NCBI RefSeq assembly: GCF_015706575.1
Contig: NW_024037054.1
Location: forward strand, 248,001 to 312,000
Direction: 5' to 3'
Origin: Patiria miniata
Taxonomy: Eukaryota; Echinodermata; Asteroidea; Valvatida; Asterinidae
DNA length: 64,000 nt
Below are positions 1 to 15,100 of the stretch, in pieces. The translations under genes and the position numbers were made by a program. Every line of letters starts with the position of its first letter. Within the stretch, counting starts at the first letter, position 1. The notes below the pieces were generated by a model, which had not been told where the DNA came from, did not search any database, and saw nothing but the letters and a program-made list of their open reading frames with translations.

Positions 1-175
1 CAGGGACAGGTGTTGCACAACGAGAGGGAGTCTCACTAGCACTGGAGTCTTCGACCTCAGTGTCTGCTTTACAGATATGTCGAACCTTGGACCATCTTTC
101 TACCATTGAGAAAATCTTGCTGTCCTCCAAAGCATTCTTGTGTGGTATGGGTAACTTCACAAGGGTGTTGAGGAT
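1..175 (-). CDS. SETD2: SETD2 exon 13, cut by window edge
   Basis: The open frame starts after TTTTATTTAG and encodes [20 protein letters not shown] then [13 protein letters not shown] and an acidic, Ser-rich stretch. LPIPxKNxLExSK is conserved in SETD2. No donor is seen, so the exon probably continues past position 1. Confidence 0.88.
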   Translation of the reverse strand, partial: MLNTLVKLPIPHKNALEDSKIFSMVERWSKVRHICKADTEVEDSSASETPSRCATPVP

Positions 176-3100
176 CTAAATAAAAATTCACACACACACA
201 CAAACACAAAATGGGACTTAGTGCAATGTACACCATAAAACCTTTTTCCCTACTCGCATGTGTAGTGGAAATAAGTAGAATGTCAACATGTAGTTTAATA
301 CCGTGTTATGTCCAAAATGGCAGTATGCTAGGGCACATAAATTCAAAGGGTGTTATCTTGCCACCAAGTTGGCTTAAATTTGATATTTTTTTTTTAAAGC
401 ATGAAAGCGTTTGTGTGGGTCTCAGTGCATATCAACACAGATTAATATTTTTATTAGCCATTTTAATTGACGCCCTTCCCCACCTACTTTTCAATATGTC
501 ATCCCATTGCCAACGCCTAGCATCAAACTGAACATGGTAAAATTAGATCAGCACTCTCTGAATGTGTCTTGACAAGTTCCTGAAGTTCCTGCTAAAATCT
601 GCTGGTTATTGATTTCATGTTTCAATCCACTTTCTATAAATTAGCTCTACTTACAACAGTTTGCAGATCTTATCTTAAAACTTGAGGGATTAATATGGAA
701 AATAACAACTCTGAGTGATTACGTACCTCCATTTTCAACTCCAGCTCAGGTTTATCCCCAATGTCTACCATCCAACTCCATAACAGTTTCAAACCATGAT
801 GAGTCAGGAAGTGTTTTAAGCATGTCTCATTTGAAGTATCCTACATGAGGAAAGATTCAAAGGACAGACAATGAAAGTCACTCACTTATGCTTGGATATG
901 TTGTAGTTCAAACCTCAAGTTGCATTCCTGGTGCTCTTCAACAAATTAAATTGTTTTTCTCTGAACATATCTTCAACTTGTATGATTAAGTTCAACCAAA
1001 GAAACTCCTCGTTTTCTTTTCCTGCATCCCTCCGAAAAAAAGTCTTTGTTTTGGGCACAACCAGATATGCTTTGCAAATGGACTGGCTCCCAGTCCATAC
1101 ATTATTGACACTGATTGTGGGGCGGGAGCCAGCCTACCCCGAAAGAACTAATAATTCAATAACTCAACATGGGTCGATTTTAACAATAAGATACATATTT
1201 AATTTGATGTAATCTGTATAAATAAATGTATCTGTATAAAATCAGCCTTAGTCAAGGCGTTCGTCATTACTGGTCCGTACGCAGTAAACGATTGGCGGCA
1301 TATCCTCGCTATGCAGTGCATTAAAAATACAGCGACCTCATGCGGCCACTATTTTATGAAAATCATTTGAATCCAGCCTTGGTCTAATCATCCATGCGAG
1401 GTTTGGAGGGTGGTGCTCATTATGGTAATAGCCTAAGCTGACCTTAAAGGAGCTTAGAGGAGCTAAGAGGAGCTTAGATGACAACATGACATTACCTCTA
1501 ATATCTTGAGAAGTTGTAGTCTAAGTGGTGTTGTTTCAGCCAGCACCATGTGTCTAGCAAGCGTTAATGTTTGATCATTGGTCCTCAGGCCTCTTCCATC
1601 CAGTTCATAGCATAGCTGCTCAATCTCATCATCCAACTACAATATGGACAATGAACAAATAGTAAAAGAGAAAACAAATCCATGGTAATGTCAACAAGAA
1701 CTTATTGAAACAAAGCCCCCCCCCCCCAAAAAAAGATATCTTTTCCCTGTATTTGTTTAAAAATATGACCTCCACTGTTTTTAATGCAAAGTCTTCATGA
1801 CTTTGTTGGGAAACAGTATTGCATGTATTTATACACAAATTTGCACAACATTCTGACCTAACATACTTGCAAAATGTTCAAACACAGGCAGCCATAAATC
1901 ACTGACATTGACACTGACCATACATGTACAGGAAAATTACATATTCACAGGCTGTAGTGTCAATTGTGAATAAAAGTTACAGGAATAGTTTTTCCACTGG
2001 ACTTAGGGTACACAGATCTGTCCAGCAAGGATGTATTCACACGTTCACAAGTTTTCAAGGAACTGAAAATTTGGGGGTGCAGAATGTTCCCTCCCCCAAA
2101 TGGGTGTTAGAAGGCAAAAAAACACTTGTCTCTCTTAAAGGCAACTGCCACTAATTAACCAGGAAGTGTCAAGTCAAAATCCTATTCAAAATTTAGAAAG
2201 GAAAATGGATACTCTTGAATATAAAAATACTATTTGACATTGAACACTACATTATAACTTGTAACCAAAATGTCCCATGAAAGGCTTGCCCACTTCTACT
2301 AGCCAAACAAGAGATCTAGGTCCATTGAAAACTGAAATTTGCAATGCTTCTACAAATGAAACTTTCTGCACTAGCATTACTCTATTACAAGCAACTTACC
2401 GAGGCATCTTCAAAGCTTTCCTTACGTCTGCGATCCAAACTTTCTTTCCTCTTAGGTGTCAAGTCCTTGCCAGTTGCTGCTTTAGTTGTTCGTTTGGGCT
2501 TGCCAATGAAGCCACGGCAATTTGCAGAACCACACAGACACTTCTGAGCATTCTCACTGTTCACAGAGGTCAAACCAACAACAAGTCATTTTGTTAAGTT
2601 TATAAAAAGTCACAGCACACTCCTTGTGGGATATTACACATGTGATATCCCACAAGCTTTGTACGTACGATACGTACGGTGTGAAACGCTTGTATCGTTG
2701 GTACCCACGCTATTTTCACCAAGTTTTCACATATGAGTGGGAGCAGCCAACTAGCAGACGATCAGCTGTTTCGAGCACGCGATATGCATGTGAGTTGCCG
2801 TTAGATTGTCATGATTGTTGTGTTTACTGCTGTTTGTTTTCGGGATTTTTACTTCAAAATCCAAAGAATCCAAGACACTCGGGGCATATAGCAGCCTCAG
2901 CTTCGCCTGGGATGCTATACGCCCCGCCGATGTTCAAGACGTCATATCCCACATCACAGCAGTCAACAACTGTTAATTATATAACGCTTCATGTACATGT
3001 AGTCACCTTGATCAGATGTTTGAAATTTAATGTAGAGAGCACGTTGTGTCTAATTGTTGGGCTTTAAAGGTTCTAAACGGAAAACAATTCTTGACATATG

Positions 3101-6100
3101 AAACGTAATTCACACACATGATAAATTTATGACTGAAACGTTTGTCTGAAATCACATTGTTGGAAATACTGCAACATTTTTTTTTTTTGGATACAGCATG
3201 CATAAATCCACCATTATGCAATGTCTGTTGACATGCTCAACATTAACACGTCACTGAAGCTGACATCGTATGGTGTGTAGGTTATGTTTTGTCACCTTGT
3301 TACTACTATACCTGGTTAAGTTATCCCTTTTCTGATAAGTATTAAGTAACCCCATAAAACCGACCCAAGACCACTCTCCGGTGTTGTCCCAACTTGTCAT
3401 TAACTGATGCTCTGTATTTTAGAAAAAACCTTCCCAAATGAACACTGGCAAACAAAAATATGTTCACTGATGTGGTTCATGAGGTGTAACAAAGCTCCCT
3501 CAACCACTTCTAAGCAATTTACAATGACAATCTGAACTTGACAAACGAAAGTTGTTATAACAGACATTTTACACTGTAAGTATGGTTAGAGGGATGAGAT
3601 TGTCAAAGAAGAAAGTGGACATAATGAATGCTATCTGCTGATTGTACTTACCCATACTGCTCAAACTGGTAGTCAAATGTCAATTCTGTTCCTGCTGCTA
3701 TCCACTTCTTGGTGAAAAATCCAACACGAAGTTGACCATTGACAGTCCACTAATAGAAATAAATCATGTTGGACAATTCAGCCTTTGATGCAATCATTTG
3801 CAAATAGACCAGGGTTTACCTTGTTCCTTTGGGTAGGATTAACCCTCCTAGTCTTCTGCACTTCAAAACCCGTCGTGTTTTATAAAACCACTTTTGTGCA
3901 TACCGTTAGTACCCACACTTAACATTCCTTTGAGGTAATCTCCTATAGAATGTTGAAAACACTTACTGAACAGAATTATTGAAACAGATCTTTGCTTCTC
4001 TAAGTAATGCTCAATTCACTAAAATAACCCATCTTTAAAACTGTCCAATGGAATGCTAAATACTTTCAATCATCCAGCTGAATGAGCACTAGAGATTTCA
4101 CACAGACATTCCAATTCCAATGAGATTTAAAGGGAATATACATCATTTGCTTTTGCTGTAATTTTCAGAAATGGATGGAATTGGGGGGTTGGAAATATAT
4201 AGCAAATATAGTTACACTGACTTTTTTGAGGTTTTGGGTTCGAAAATGCTATAAAAACCAAGAAAAAACAATCATTTTCCTGTAGTCTGGTTCCCTGACT
4301 CCATATAAGAAGAAACAGAGCAGTTTACATACATTGGGGAATTGTAAGGTCAGGGAACCAGTCTAGCTGGCTCGTACCCGTTCATAGGTTTGTAATCGTT
4401 GCAAACAAGTGCGATGGTCAATTGGGGCCAGTATTTGAAAAAAGCCAGTTTTTTCCAACGCTGATCAGCCGATCAGCGTTGGAAATTGATACAAAAATAC
4501 CACTTTTCTTGAAAATGACAGTATACCAGATGCCAAGATTTTACAGAATGCTTTACACTGTCATTCACTAACAGTCCAGCAAGGTATTTCAAAATAATTT
4601 GGTAGTTTTATTTTTTGATGTTTGCAAATGTTGTATTTTCCCTTTAATTGAGTCAAGACTGAAACATTATTTCAAGTCTTTTTCTGAAATGAGAATGGTG
4701 AGTTTTGTCTGTTTTCCTTTGCAAGTTTTTGTTCATTGCATTTAAAGGGTATTCATCAATGCGTATCGATAAATGATCAGTTGTGAACAGCAAAATGTTG
4801 TGGTATTTCTATTGAACTAAAAATAACTTGTGAATAGAAGGTGAAAATTACATAAATTTTTTCAAAGTAGTCCATGGCCTTAAATTTGAGCAGGGCGGCA
4901 GACACAATATATTACACATACATGTAAATATGTACATACCGGTACACATATATATACACTGGCTTGCAAAAGTATTTCTGCACCAGTTGTGTGATTTTCA
5001 ACTTGAAACGTGACTTCAAGATATCATGGATGGTCAATACATTTCCAAACCTGCGCCTTGTGTCGTTATTTTAGTCAGTTAAATGCAACTTTCCAACACT
5101 AAACATCCTTTCCTTCATGCATCGTTGAACCGCCATCTTGCATTGCCTCATTACATATTCATAAGCTCATGAATATCATTACGCTGGCATTTAAACCAAT
5201 GAGGGGAAAAGTGGGCTGTTTTTCCGGGCCGTTTAATGAATATTTAGGTGGTCAAATCATCGTCCTCGTTCATAACAAATAAAACTAGAATCCCCAGGCC
5301 TTATGAGGGATGGTTATTTGCACGTGAATGCTTTCTGTAAGCCCCCATTGCCACTCAAAGGTCAGGTCAATGATCACCAAAAAGAGATGTTCATGCCTGC
5401 CGTGGAGAGAAGTGAGGCTTCGGGGAATAAAAAAACTGTGTGGCACTTTCTATGCAAGCACAAGGTTCGGGAATAATGGTCTGTGGTTGCCTCGGCTTTA
5501 TCAGGACTCAAGGCGTCGGTGACCTGTAGGCAGTGCTGGTCGAGGCATTTACGGTGTTTCAATTGATTCTGATCTTTTCTGCCCATTGTTATCGGCCCAG
5601 AATTCCCATTTCAGCAGGACAATGCACCACTGCATATTGCTTTGATTATGCAGGAATATCGGGCAGACCCAACCCCAGATTTCATCCGAGAAATGGGGGG
5701 GGGGGGGTGGGGCAGTAGGGAGTTTGCAGGTAATGGATAGCTAACTCCAAGCCCCGACCTGCCAATCCCTTGGAGAAAGATGGAATGAGCTGAAAAGGCA
5801 ACTCCATTGCCAAGTGCCGCGACGGAATCAAGCCAAGTTGTTCCAAATTCTTCAGTGGATTTGGTATGGCCTGGATCACAAGATCCTTGCCAATCTGTTG
5901 ATATCAAGGAACTGGCGGTGCCAAGCTGTAACAAATGCTGGGAGAGCTTATACCCGTCATTTAAACTTTTCTTTTCACTTTTGCGTTCTTTGGGCACCGC
6001 CATCTTGGATTTTGCAATGCCCCATGGCCATTGACTTTGTACACGGAAGAAAATAGTGACCTGAAATTAATCGAAAAAAATCAACCCAATCCAATGAAAA

Positions 6101-9100
6101 AAATAGCAGGGTGGTGAAAATTTAAACGGGCGACAAAACTTTAGCGGGGCAGCATAAAATTTTGGCTGGGCAGGCAGCCCTTCTAAAACCCCTCATGGAG
6201 AACGCTGTGCACTTTCAGACTTTATTTTTATTAAATGGAGCAAGCCACATATCTACCAACCTTCTGAGTTTCACAGTTGGGGTCACAGCTGTGGTTGATG
6301 AATCGAGACATGTTGCCTTTCATCGTGGCATCGATTATCTGATAAATGAATGCAAGAAAAATCGAAATTAATCACAAGATGTTAAAGAGAAAATGAAAGC
6401 GCAAACAATTACATTGTTAGATCATTCCATGTCAAATCACGTAATGGGTTACACACCACCTCTTCAAATTGGTTCATATTTAGTGTATGGGGTGATTTTG
6501 GCTGCAAACCTGAAATCTTCAGTTTAAGCATCATCAGACCAACCCTTTCGGCACTACTGCCTTCCATTATTTGGTGATTTTAGCCAAAATGGACGTGGCT
6601 GCCCATTTTCAAATGACCATATTTCCATCACCCGTGGGCCAAATTTGTTGATCTTGGTTGCTTTAAAAAGGTAACATCATAAGGAATCCAAATTTACCAT
6701 TATTTTTCATAATTTACGGTATGATGACCTTTTGACCTTGAATTCGACCTTGTGGATCACATGACATTGAGACAAACTTGGATCAAAATAATACCCCACA
6801 TGTTTTCAACAAAATATTAAAAAATTGGTTGTACCAAATTCTTGTTTGGTTTATACATGTAACACATTTCAGGGACAACAAAAATCCCTGCTTTAAATCC
6901 ACTAGTGCAGGAAAATCACATTTTGCAACAAGTATGCCAACCTTGAGATGAGCTAGAAACCAATAGGCTATCATTTTCGGTCCAAAAATTGGGCCACCAG
7001 TATCAAATGATCAAAAGGAGCAATGCTCAAGGGCGATTTTTTACAAGGTATGCACATCTACAGTTGGAAAATGTGTGATAGTTTTGCAGTGTGAGCGGTG
7101 GCAGTTTTTTTTGTGTTATCACTTTAAATTTTTATTTTTCAAAATGGCCGCCAATATGCTTGTTACCAGATTATTTATACGTGGTAACAAACATGTTTTG
7201 GCCGTCATTGTTTTAAAAAAGTGATAGCACCCAAAAAGCTGCTACCGCTGCAATGCTATCACATATTTTCCAACTACAGCAATGCATACCTTGCCAAAAA
7301 TCACCATGAGCATTATTCCCCTCAATTGATACCGACAAAACCCCCAGGCTGATGGCCTACAAACAAAAAATATTGTACCCCCAAATTTTTGACATTTTTG
7401 AGAAAACATGTTGGGGTTTAATTTTCATCCAAGTTCGTCTTAAGGTCACGTGATCCACAAGGTCAAATAAAAGGTCAAAATAAAGGTCATCATACAGACA
7501 TAAAAATAATGGTTAATTTTGATTTCTTATGATGTTACCTTTCCAAAGAAACCAAGATTAACAATTTGGCCAACAGGTTATGAAGATATGGTCATTAGAA
7601 AATTGGTGGCCTCGTCCATTTTGACCAAAACTGCCAAAAAATGGCGGGCAGCAGTGCGAAAACTGTTGGTAAGATTGCGCTAAAACGAAAAATTTCAGCT
7701 TTTTCAGCCCAAATTACCCCACATACTACAAATGAACTAATTTGAAGGGGGTGGGGTTTAAACTGTTGGGGGTGATTTGACATGGAATGACCATGTTTAA
7801 ACTTGCAATTGACATTTATATACAAAACATTACCTCATCTGCTTTGAGCGCCATGAAGTAGAAATGGCACTGTTCATCCTTGTTGTATAGTTTCACACGT
7901 GACTTGAACTCAGAGTAGTTCAGCACTTCCCCGCAGTATTCCATCACAAACTCGTGACTGTTACAATGCAAAAAACACAATATCAACTAGGGTTAGCTTT
8001 GCACACTTTAAGTACCATAACTCAAGGCAAAAAGTGGAAACTCATGCACAATGTCTTCATTGTCACATTTATGTTGAAAGAAAGCAAACAGTGTAGAAAC
8101 TGCCAGTTTGGGACAGACTCTACCGCTATCGAGTTCTAATGGATGTCCATGTGTGGGTTCTTCATTAAACAGTTACATGTAAACAGCTGATCCTAAAGAA
8201 AAATTCAAGTTTTCCTAAATGACAGAGCAACAGAATTGTCTCACAAGGTGCTTTGTATCAATCTGTTTACTTGCAGTTGAGTTTATTGAGGTCTGTGGTT
8301 TGAGTATATGTAATTGCAATTAGATTTTCTGGCTTTTTAAAGAGAACTCACAGAGCTATTTGATGCCCCCCCCCCCTTTTAATAAAACCGACTCAAAATC
8401 AAATGAAATATATTCAGCCCAGCTGAAAATTGTACAAAAAGCAGTCTACAACCTGTAACCTACAGATGTCCTGTTTGTTTACAATACTGAATGAGGGGAA
8501 CTGAATAGAAAATATACCAATTAGCCTACAATGCCCTCAACACATAAAGTACATGGCAATGCAATTGGTAGGCTAACTTACATTACGAAATGAAATGTCA
8601 CCTATTGTGTCAATTGTATACATATTATTGTTTACCACCTTCAGTTCTTTTCCAAGTTGTAAACAAAGGTTAACTTTATTTTTTGACTTGAGTGCTTTTA
8701 AATTGATTTCATGCATGGAATAGCTTAAAAAAAACTTGGTCTGAAATCTATTGGACTTATTGGTAGGCAGAAACAGCTTTTGTCTTTGGTTGTAGTCTGT
8801 AAATAGGGGCAAAAACAGTTCACAATTAAAATTATCCAAGGTCTACTTACGGTTTTAAGTCCTTTTTACTCTTGAGACCATGTCCTTTATTTTCTGCGAA
8901 AAAGACACCAACATTCGCATACTGACGCTGTAGAAGTAAACAAATACAATAGTGTGAAATCACACAAGATTCAACATTTATTAAAAGATGCCTTCAAGAT
9001 ATGGCAAAAATTACCTTTGGACGTACTTCAATAAAACATCACAAGTAAATGCCATCATATATTTTCTAACACAGACTTACTTTTGAGAACCTCCTGTTTG

Positions 9101-12100
9101 TGCAGTAGTCACCACATGGGCATCTGGATGTACTGAAAGCCATAAAAGAACACAAAAAAATATCAGACTTGGTTATACCTTCGCATAAAATTCTAAATAC
9201 ATTCCTGCATCAAAAATGTAAGGCTAAAACAATCTAAATGTTTTGAAGTCTCTGGCCTGTTTTCACACTTTTAGCTTTTCAAAGGTGGATTCACAGAGGA
9301 ATAATTTTGTGCAAAAATAAAGGCTAATGAAAATCAAGTTGTCTCAAAGACGCTTTAATTTACTCCACAAGGGTACATGTAAATGCTCTTATTTGACAAA
9401 CATTTGTTTAACCCTAACATTCCCAAATCATCGAAATCCTCTTTGCGTAAGTGGAGGATTTTGCAGGATTGAGGGCATAACACGATTTTGTCTTTGGATG
9501 ATGGCGGATCCAGGCTAGCAGGCCCCATCTGATGTGGAATGAAACTAGAAGATTGAGGCTCTGGCCGTTGTTTTTTTTTGCCCCGAAAAAAAATGATTTC
9601 GGAGAATTCAGGATGTTGATTGTTTTAGGCAACATTGGGCAGGCATCCAGTATATGCAGTAATATAAGTTGAACCTTAAAAATTGTCCGATGTTTTTTCA
9701 GTCATATCATGTCATCTGCATGTACATGTATGTACGTGTATGTACATGAATGGTTTCTACCCGTTAAATTCTAATGGTGTATTTTTTTTCAGTCACCAAG
9801 CATCATTTTCTCAGATTTCATATTGTTCTTGCTTAAAACATGACAATAAACCACTCACATTGTGCACTGTGTGTAGCAAATCTATATTTTGTGACATTTT
9901 GTTTATTGACATCAACGCACCATGCTCGAGGTTTTCTGATGTGGGGCATGGTCCCATGGCCAGTCATATTTAATTGAGAGGGCTCATCACTTGCAACTGG
10001 GCTACCTCGCACGCATCCTCAGTGATTTCTTATCTGTTCACATGGCCACCGCAAAGAGCTATTGATTGGACTGCTGGTGTGCAGGCCACAATTGGGCCAG
10101 TGGTGGTGATCAGGCTAGCTCAAAAGCCAGGATTTGTTATGGTTACGGGTTGGATGTATGATTAACAATGCTGCATGCAAACTGCATCCCCATGTGAAAA
10201 GACCACGTCCGTTGGGCAGAAATGAGTCATGAAACAAGTTTTGCAATGTTGTTTATACTTATTTGTGACTGTTTTGGCAGCGTTTTCTATGGACTGGCCT
10301 AACGAAAGTTTGAGGTAAACGATGCAGGTCTTTCGAGGTACAGGGGTATTCTAAGCACTTTTGAAATATCGATATTACTTGATTATTCGATATTGTTTAA
10401 AAAAAATTGATATTGATGAATGATATCGACAGTACCAAAATGCATTACATTATCCTCAAAATTAATCTCCCGTTTGTGCCTTTACTTTGTGTTTAACGTT
10501 TGCTGTATAACGGAATAAAATTCAGCTGCAAACTGTGTTTGAGAGTGAGAATAAAGCATCGCGAAATGCCAAGTGGCAACACTTTGTGATTGCATTCGCT
10601 GGAATTCGTGGTCTCCAGTATGAAAACCTCACAACAAGCTGCCCTTTTTTGACTTGGAGAAGTTCCGTTGTCCGCTGTTTATTTTCGTACATTCTCTCAT
10701 TGGCAATGCCCGGTGCTTGATGAAACTAATTGATCGAGGGACGAGCAACGTGCTCTGGAAAAATGCATGGGAATTGATTTGTTTATCTGTGGTGGTTTGA
10801 AGAAGTTCCCTCGTCTAATATGTTCCCACATATTTCTCGCTGGGTATTCCCCCACCCATCGGCGGTCCTTGTATGTGCACAGTAACCATGGATATACAAA
10901 TGCCTAGCAACAACGATATTGGATTTCCGATAAATCGATTATTGAAGATTCTTATATTGACAGTGCTTTATTCATATACATAATATCCTATTCGCTTGAC
11001 AGGAATGGGGTATTACTTTGAGATAAACAGAGTTTTGAGGTATCTGACTTTGTGGTAATAAGAGTTGATTGAACCACTGTTTACTGTAAATCCTCTTTAC
11101 TCCAATTACTTTCGGCTTTTCCATTGCCAATCCACAATACATTAAGGGCTGGGAATGTAAAGCATCAAGTTCTCAAATGAAAGCCTTATTTAAAGTGCTG
11201 ATTAAATTTTGTTCCATGTACTTGTACTTACCATTCTATCATCAGCAATCGGTTCAAGCAATCTTCCCCACATGCATGAAATCCACGTGCACGTTCACTC
11301 TTTGATGTTACGCAGTCACACACCATTCTACGAGCTTCTTTCCCCGCTTTAGATTTTTTCCTGCAGCACAAAAGATTAACTCGTTTATAAATTTTCTGTT
11401 TCAAATGCATGTACATTTCAGAGCTATTTCAGGATCTTTCTGTTCACTCAACATGTAAAATGCACATCTTTTATGCAATTTGCTGCCATCCTGCAAGTGA
11501 ACTGAATTACGCTAAAAAAACATTGTAAAATTAACTTTCAAAATTGCATACAGCCGGGAATTACAAAGAGATGCTCAAAAACTGCTACACTGGTTATTCA
11601 GTTAATGCAAATATTTAGCAATTACTGCATTTGAACAAAGTCACTTGAAAAGTGAAGAGTAATACATAACAAAACTCACCTCTCTGACAAGTAGCAATTT
11701 TCTGGAATATCTTCATAGGTGGGGACCTCATCTCCTGTGACTATTCCCCAGGATTGTTTGTTGCTTGCTTTGGTTTCCTCTGAATGACTATCTATCACTT
11801 CACCTTCTTCAATATCCTTCAAGCTTACAAGAGTATCTTGGGCAGCAGATGGTGCAGACGCTGCAGCATCCACAGGTTGTTTGGGCTCACTATTAGAGAT
11901 GCTTTCAGGAAGTTCTGATCGAATAAGAGACTGAGTAACTTCCACTTTTTCCTTTCGTAATGGTGGTTGTTTTTCAACACGAATGTTAGGACCTGTAAAG
12001 TTCTCCTCCCATACATCCCGAGTAAATTCCGAGTGGTTATAAACCGGACGTCTAATGCCTGAGCCTACAATTCTTGGATATTCCGTTTGTTGGTTTTGTG

Positions 12101-15100
12101 AGCTCATGTTACCTGCCTGAACATGACTAATGTCCATTGGTCTATGAGGAATTGAATCCATCACCTCATCTTTGTTGACTACAGCAGGCATATTTAAACA
12201 ACCCTCGTCCACTGGATGATCCTCTGCTCCATCATTTTTGCTCACAGCAACCTGCAACTGGTTTGCATTTTGTCCTAGATCAGATGGATTTTTCAAGTTA
12301 TCAAGGTCAGGAAATACCAAAAGACTGCCTTGTTTCTCCTTGTCCAAGATTCCATGAACTTCTTGGATGGTCTCCTGGTTTAATTCCATACCTTCCAGAT
12401 CCGTTTTCTGATCATGGTCCTCGTCACCTTCTGTTACTGGCCTTACAAGATATGCTGGGAGATCTGCCTCTTCAGTGCCCTGGCTGGTATCCATTGCCCC
12501 TTTATCAGTACATGGAATTAAAGTTGTTGACATGCAGCTTGTACTGGTAGCAACAGGGGCACTGCATATAGACGTCATGGCTTCTGGGCTTAATGGTGAT
12601 GGTACATAAGCCTCATTGGTCACAAGCTTAGATGTTGGAATTATTTTGGATGCCTCTACTACAGGACTGGTTTGACTGGACAAACTGACATCGGTCGTCA
12701 ATATCTCAGATGCACAAATGACTTTCTCCTTTCCATCTATAGGATCACAAGGAATGACCTTACTGACATCAGAGGTCACACTGGGAGAACTTGCATCTAT
12801 CATGTCAGCATCTTTAGCAGGAATCATGGAGCATTTAGTGTCTGTAATGGTGGTTTCTTGGGTGATAGCTGATGACCCATTAATATCAAGTGAAACGTCT
12901 GACAAATGTGCAGACTCAGACTTGTCAACATTTGCATTAGGCAGCTGAGCCATCAGAGTAACAGCGGCATTAACATCACAGGCTACATCTTGAACAATTT
13001 CACAACTTGGGACTGTTGATATGTTCATTTCTGCATCTCTTATCTTTCCTAACTGTGCATCCTCATCTTTTTGACACTGTATTACTGGAGGTGTGTAAAT
13101 CACATTTTCATCAGGTGGTGGACTATCTTCTGGTGCATTCACTGACTCAAGATTGCCACTTTTCTTCATAACCTCAGGCTCTGAAACATCATTATGTGGG
13201 GATCCATTTGAGTTATGTGATGACAAACGGCGTTTTCTTCCAGATGCTGTTGATGTTTCTGCGAAATCTTTTGGTGATTCACTTAATCTCCTTTTCTCTA
13301 TTGAACGAAGGCGTGTGCTCCTGCGTGTAGGCAAAGATTCAACATTTGACTCATCTGTTCCACTTCTTCCCTTGTTGCCTCGCCAGGATCTCTTTTTCTG
13401 CCTCGGTGCGTCACTCTTTGGTGATACACTCACAGATTCTCTCCTTTTAGAAACATCTGCAGAGAAACAAATGTCTACTTCCCGAGTTCGAATTGGCTTG
13501 AACAAACTCTCTTTGGCTGGGTCTGATATGTTCAGTTGGCATGTAGAAGTAATTTCCACTTGTAGGTTAGACTCCTTGCATTCCAAGGAAACTGATTCTT
13601 TCTGCAAATCATCTCCTAATTCCCTCTCACCACTATTAACAGTTTCTGCAGGTTGCAATTTCAATGTTGAAACTTTGGTTATTGTTTGTACAGCCTCACT
13701 TGAACAATTACACAAGTTATTCACTGAGTCTTGCTGGAGGAATACTTTACTGACAGATTGCTGATCTGATGGTTGTGCTTTGGAACTTGCACATTCAGTA
13801 CTGGTAGACGTAGGAGTCAAATGTATTGAATCCGTAGGCAGTTTATTTCCTGCCTTTTCAGATTCATCGAGTGCATGAGATTGAGTAGTTTGCTCTGGAA
13901 CCACTACAAGATTCATCTCTCCTGACATTTCCATTGCTTCTTGGGGTGGTCCACATTCTGATGCCAAGAGTGGAGTATTACCATTAGTTTCTGGTGTTAT
14001 TGAAGTTCCTGATGTTTCATCTGCCAACTCATCTGATGCACTGGTAGTAGGTAAACTTGCATCTTGAGGTAAAGTTTCAGGCAGTGATTTTGTACTGGAA
14101 GCTGTTGGAACTGGATTGTCAGACTGCTTGCCATTATCAGCATTTGGTATGTCGTTGTAGTGCAGCAGAACATTTGGAGGAAGAATCTCTGCAGGAAATT
14201 GGTTAAGATGTATCATGTCTACATCAAAGTCCCACAAGTCGTTTCCTGAATGGGCTGCATGCATGGCATCTTTTCTGACAAATCCCTTCATCCATTCTAT
14301 GACTGGCCCTTTTCTTATAGAGACTGAGTCTGCAGATAGCTGAACATCTTGCAGGTTAGGCTGAATTACACAAGATGGAGCATTATCTGGCACAATGCCA
14401 TTTGTTGTGTTACCTTGATTGATGATATCTTTGGATAAACTCTTGGCCAGCGATGACTCCTTGTCCACACCAAACCGCCTTGTTACAACTGTACGGAGTT
14501 GTTTAGTATCCTTTGATGGTTTGTCTGTACTATTTAGTTTTAATGACCTGGGAATCATCATATGGTTTGATGCTTTGGATGTCACATTTCTATTTACAAC
14601 ACATGTTGATTTTGTTTCATTCTCAATGGAAGAGATGTCCAAGCTCAGTGTGACTTCAGTTGGTGCTGCATTCAAGTCCCGCTGTATCTTTGTAGTCCTT
14701 TCTGATTTCCACTTTGAAGGTTCATCCTCTGATATAGGAATTTTCTCCATGTTCACATGAGACGCATTAGTGCTTGCTACCACTTCATTGAAGTCATCTT
14801 CAGGAACTGATTCAGAGACCATAAGTGCCTCATTAACTGCATGTCCTGCCCCTTCCACTGTTTTTACATTTGATTGGTTATTATCAGACAGAGACTTGCG
14901 ATCCTGCAAACATGCTTCATCAACTGCTTTCACAGATACAGTCTCAAAATGCATCAGTTTTTCAAACTCTTCCATTTCCTTCTCCAAAACAGGTTTGGAG
15001 TCTGCATCAGCCACAGAGCCCAGGTCCTGGTTAGTTTCTTTTGTGTCTTGCTTGGCCTGGTCACTATCAGATGATAAACTACTCCGCAGTGTACTTTGTG

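Noticed and set aside
13153..13764. 203-codon plus-strand frame
   Set aside because: It is antisense to the giant SETD2 exon and is explained by codon bias of the real frame.
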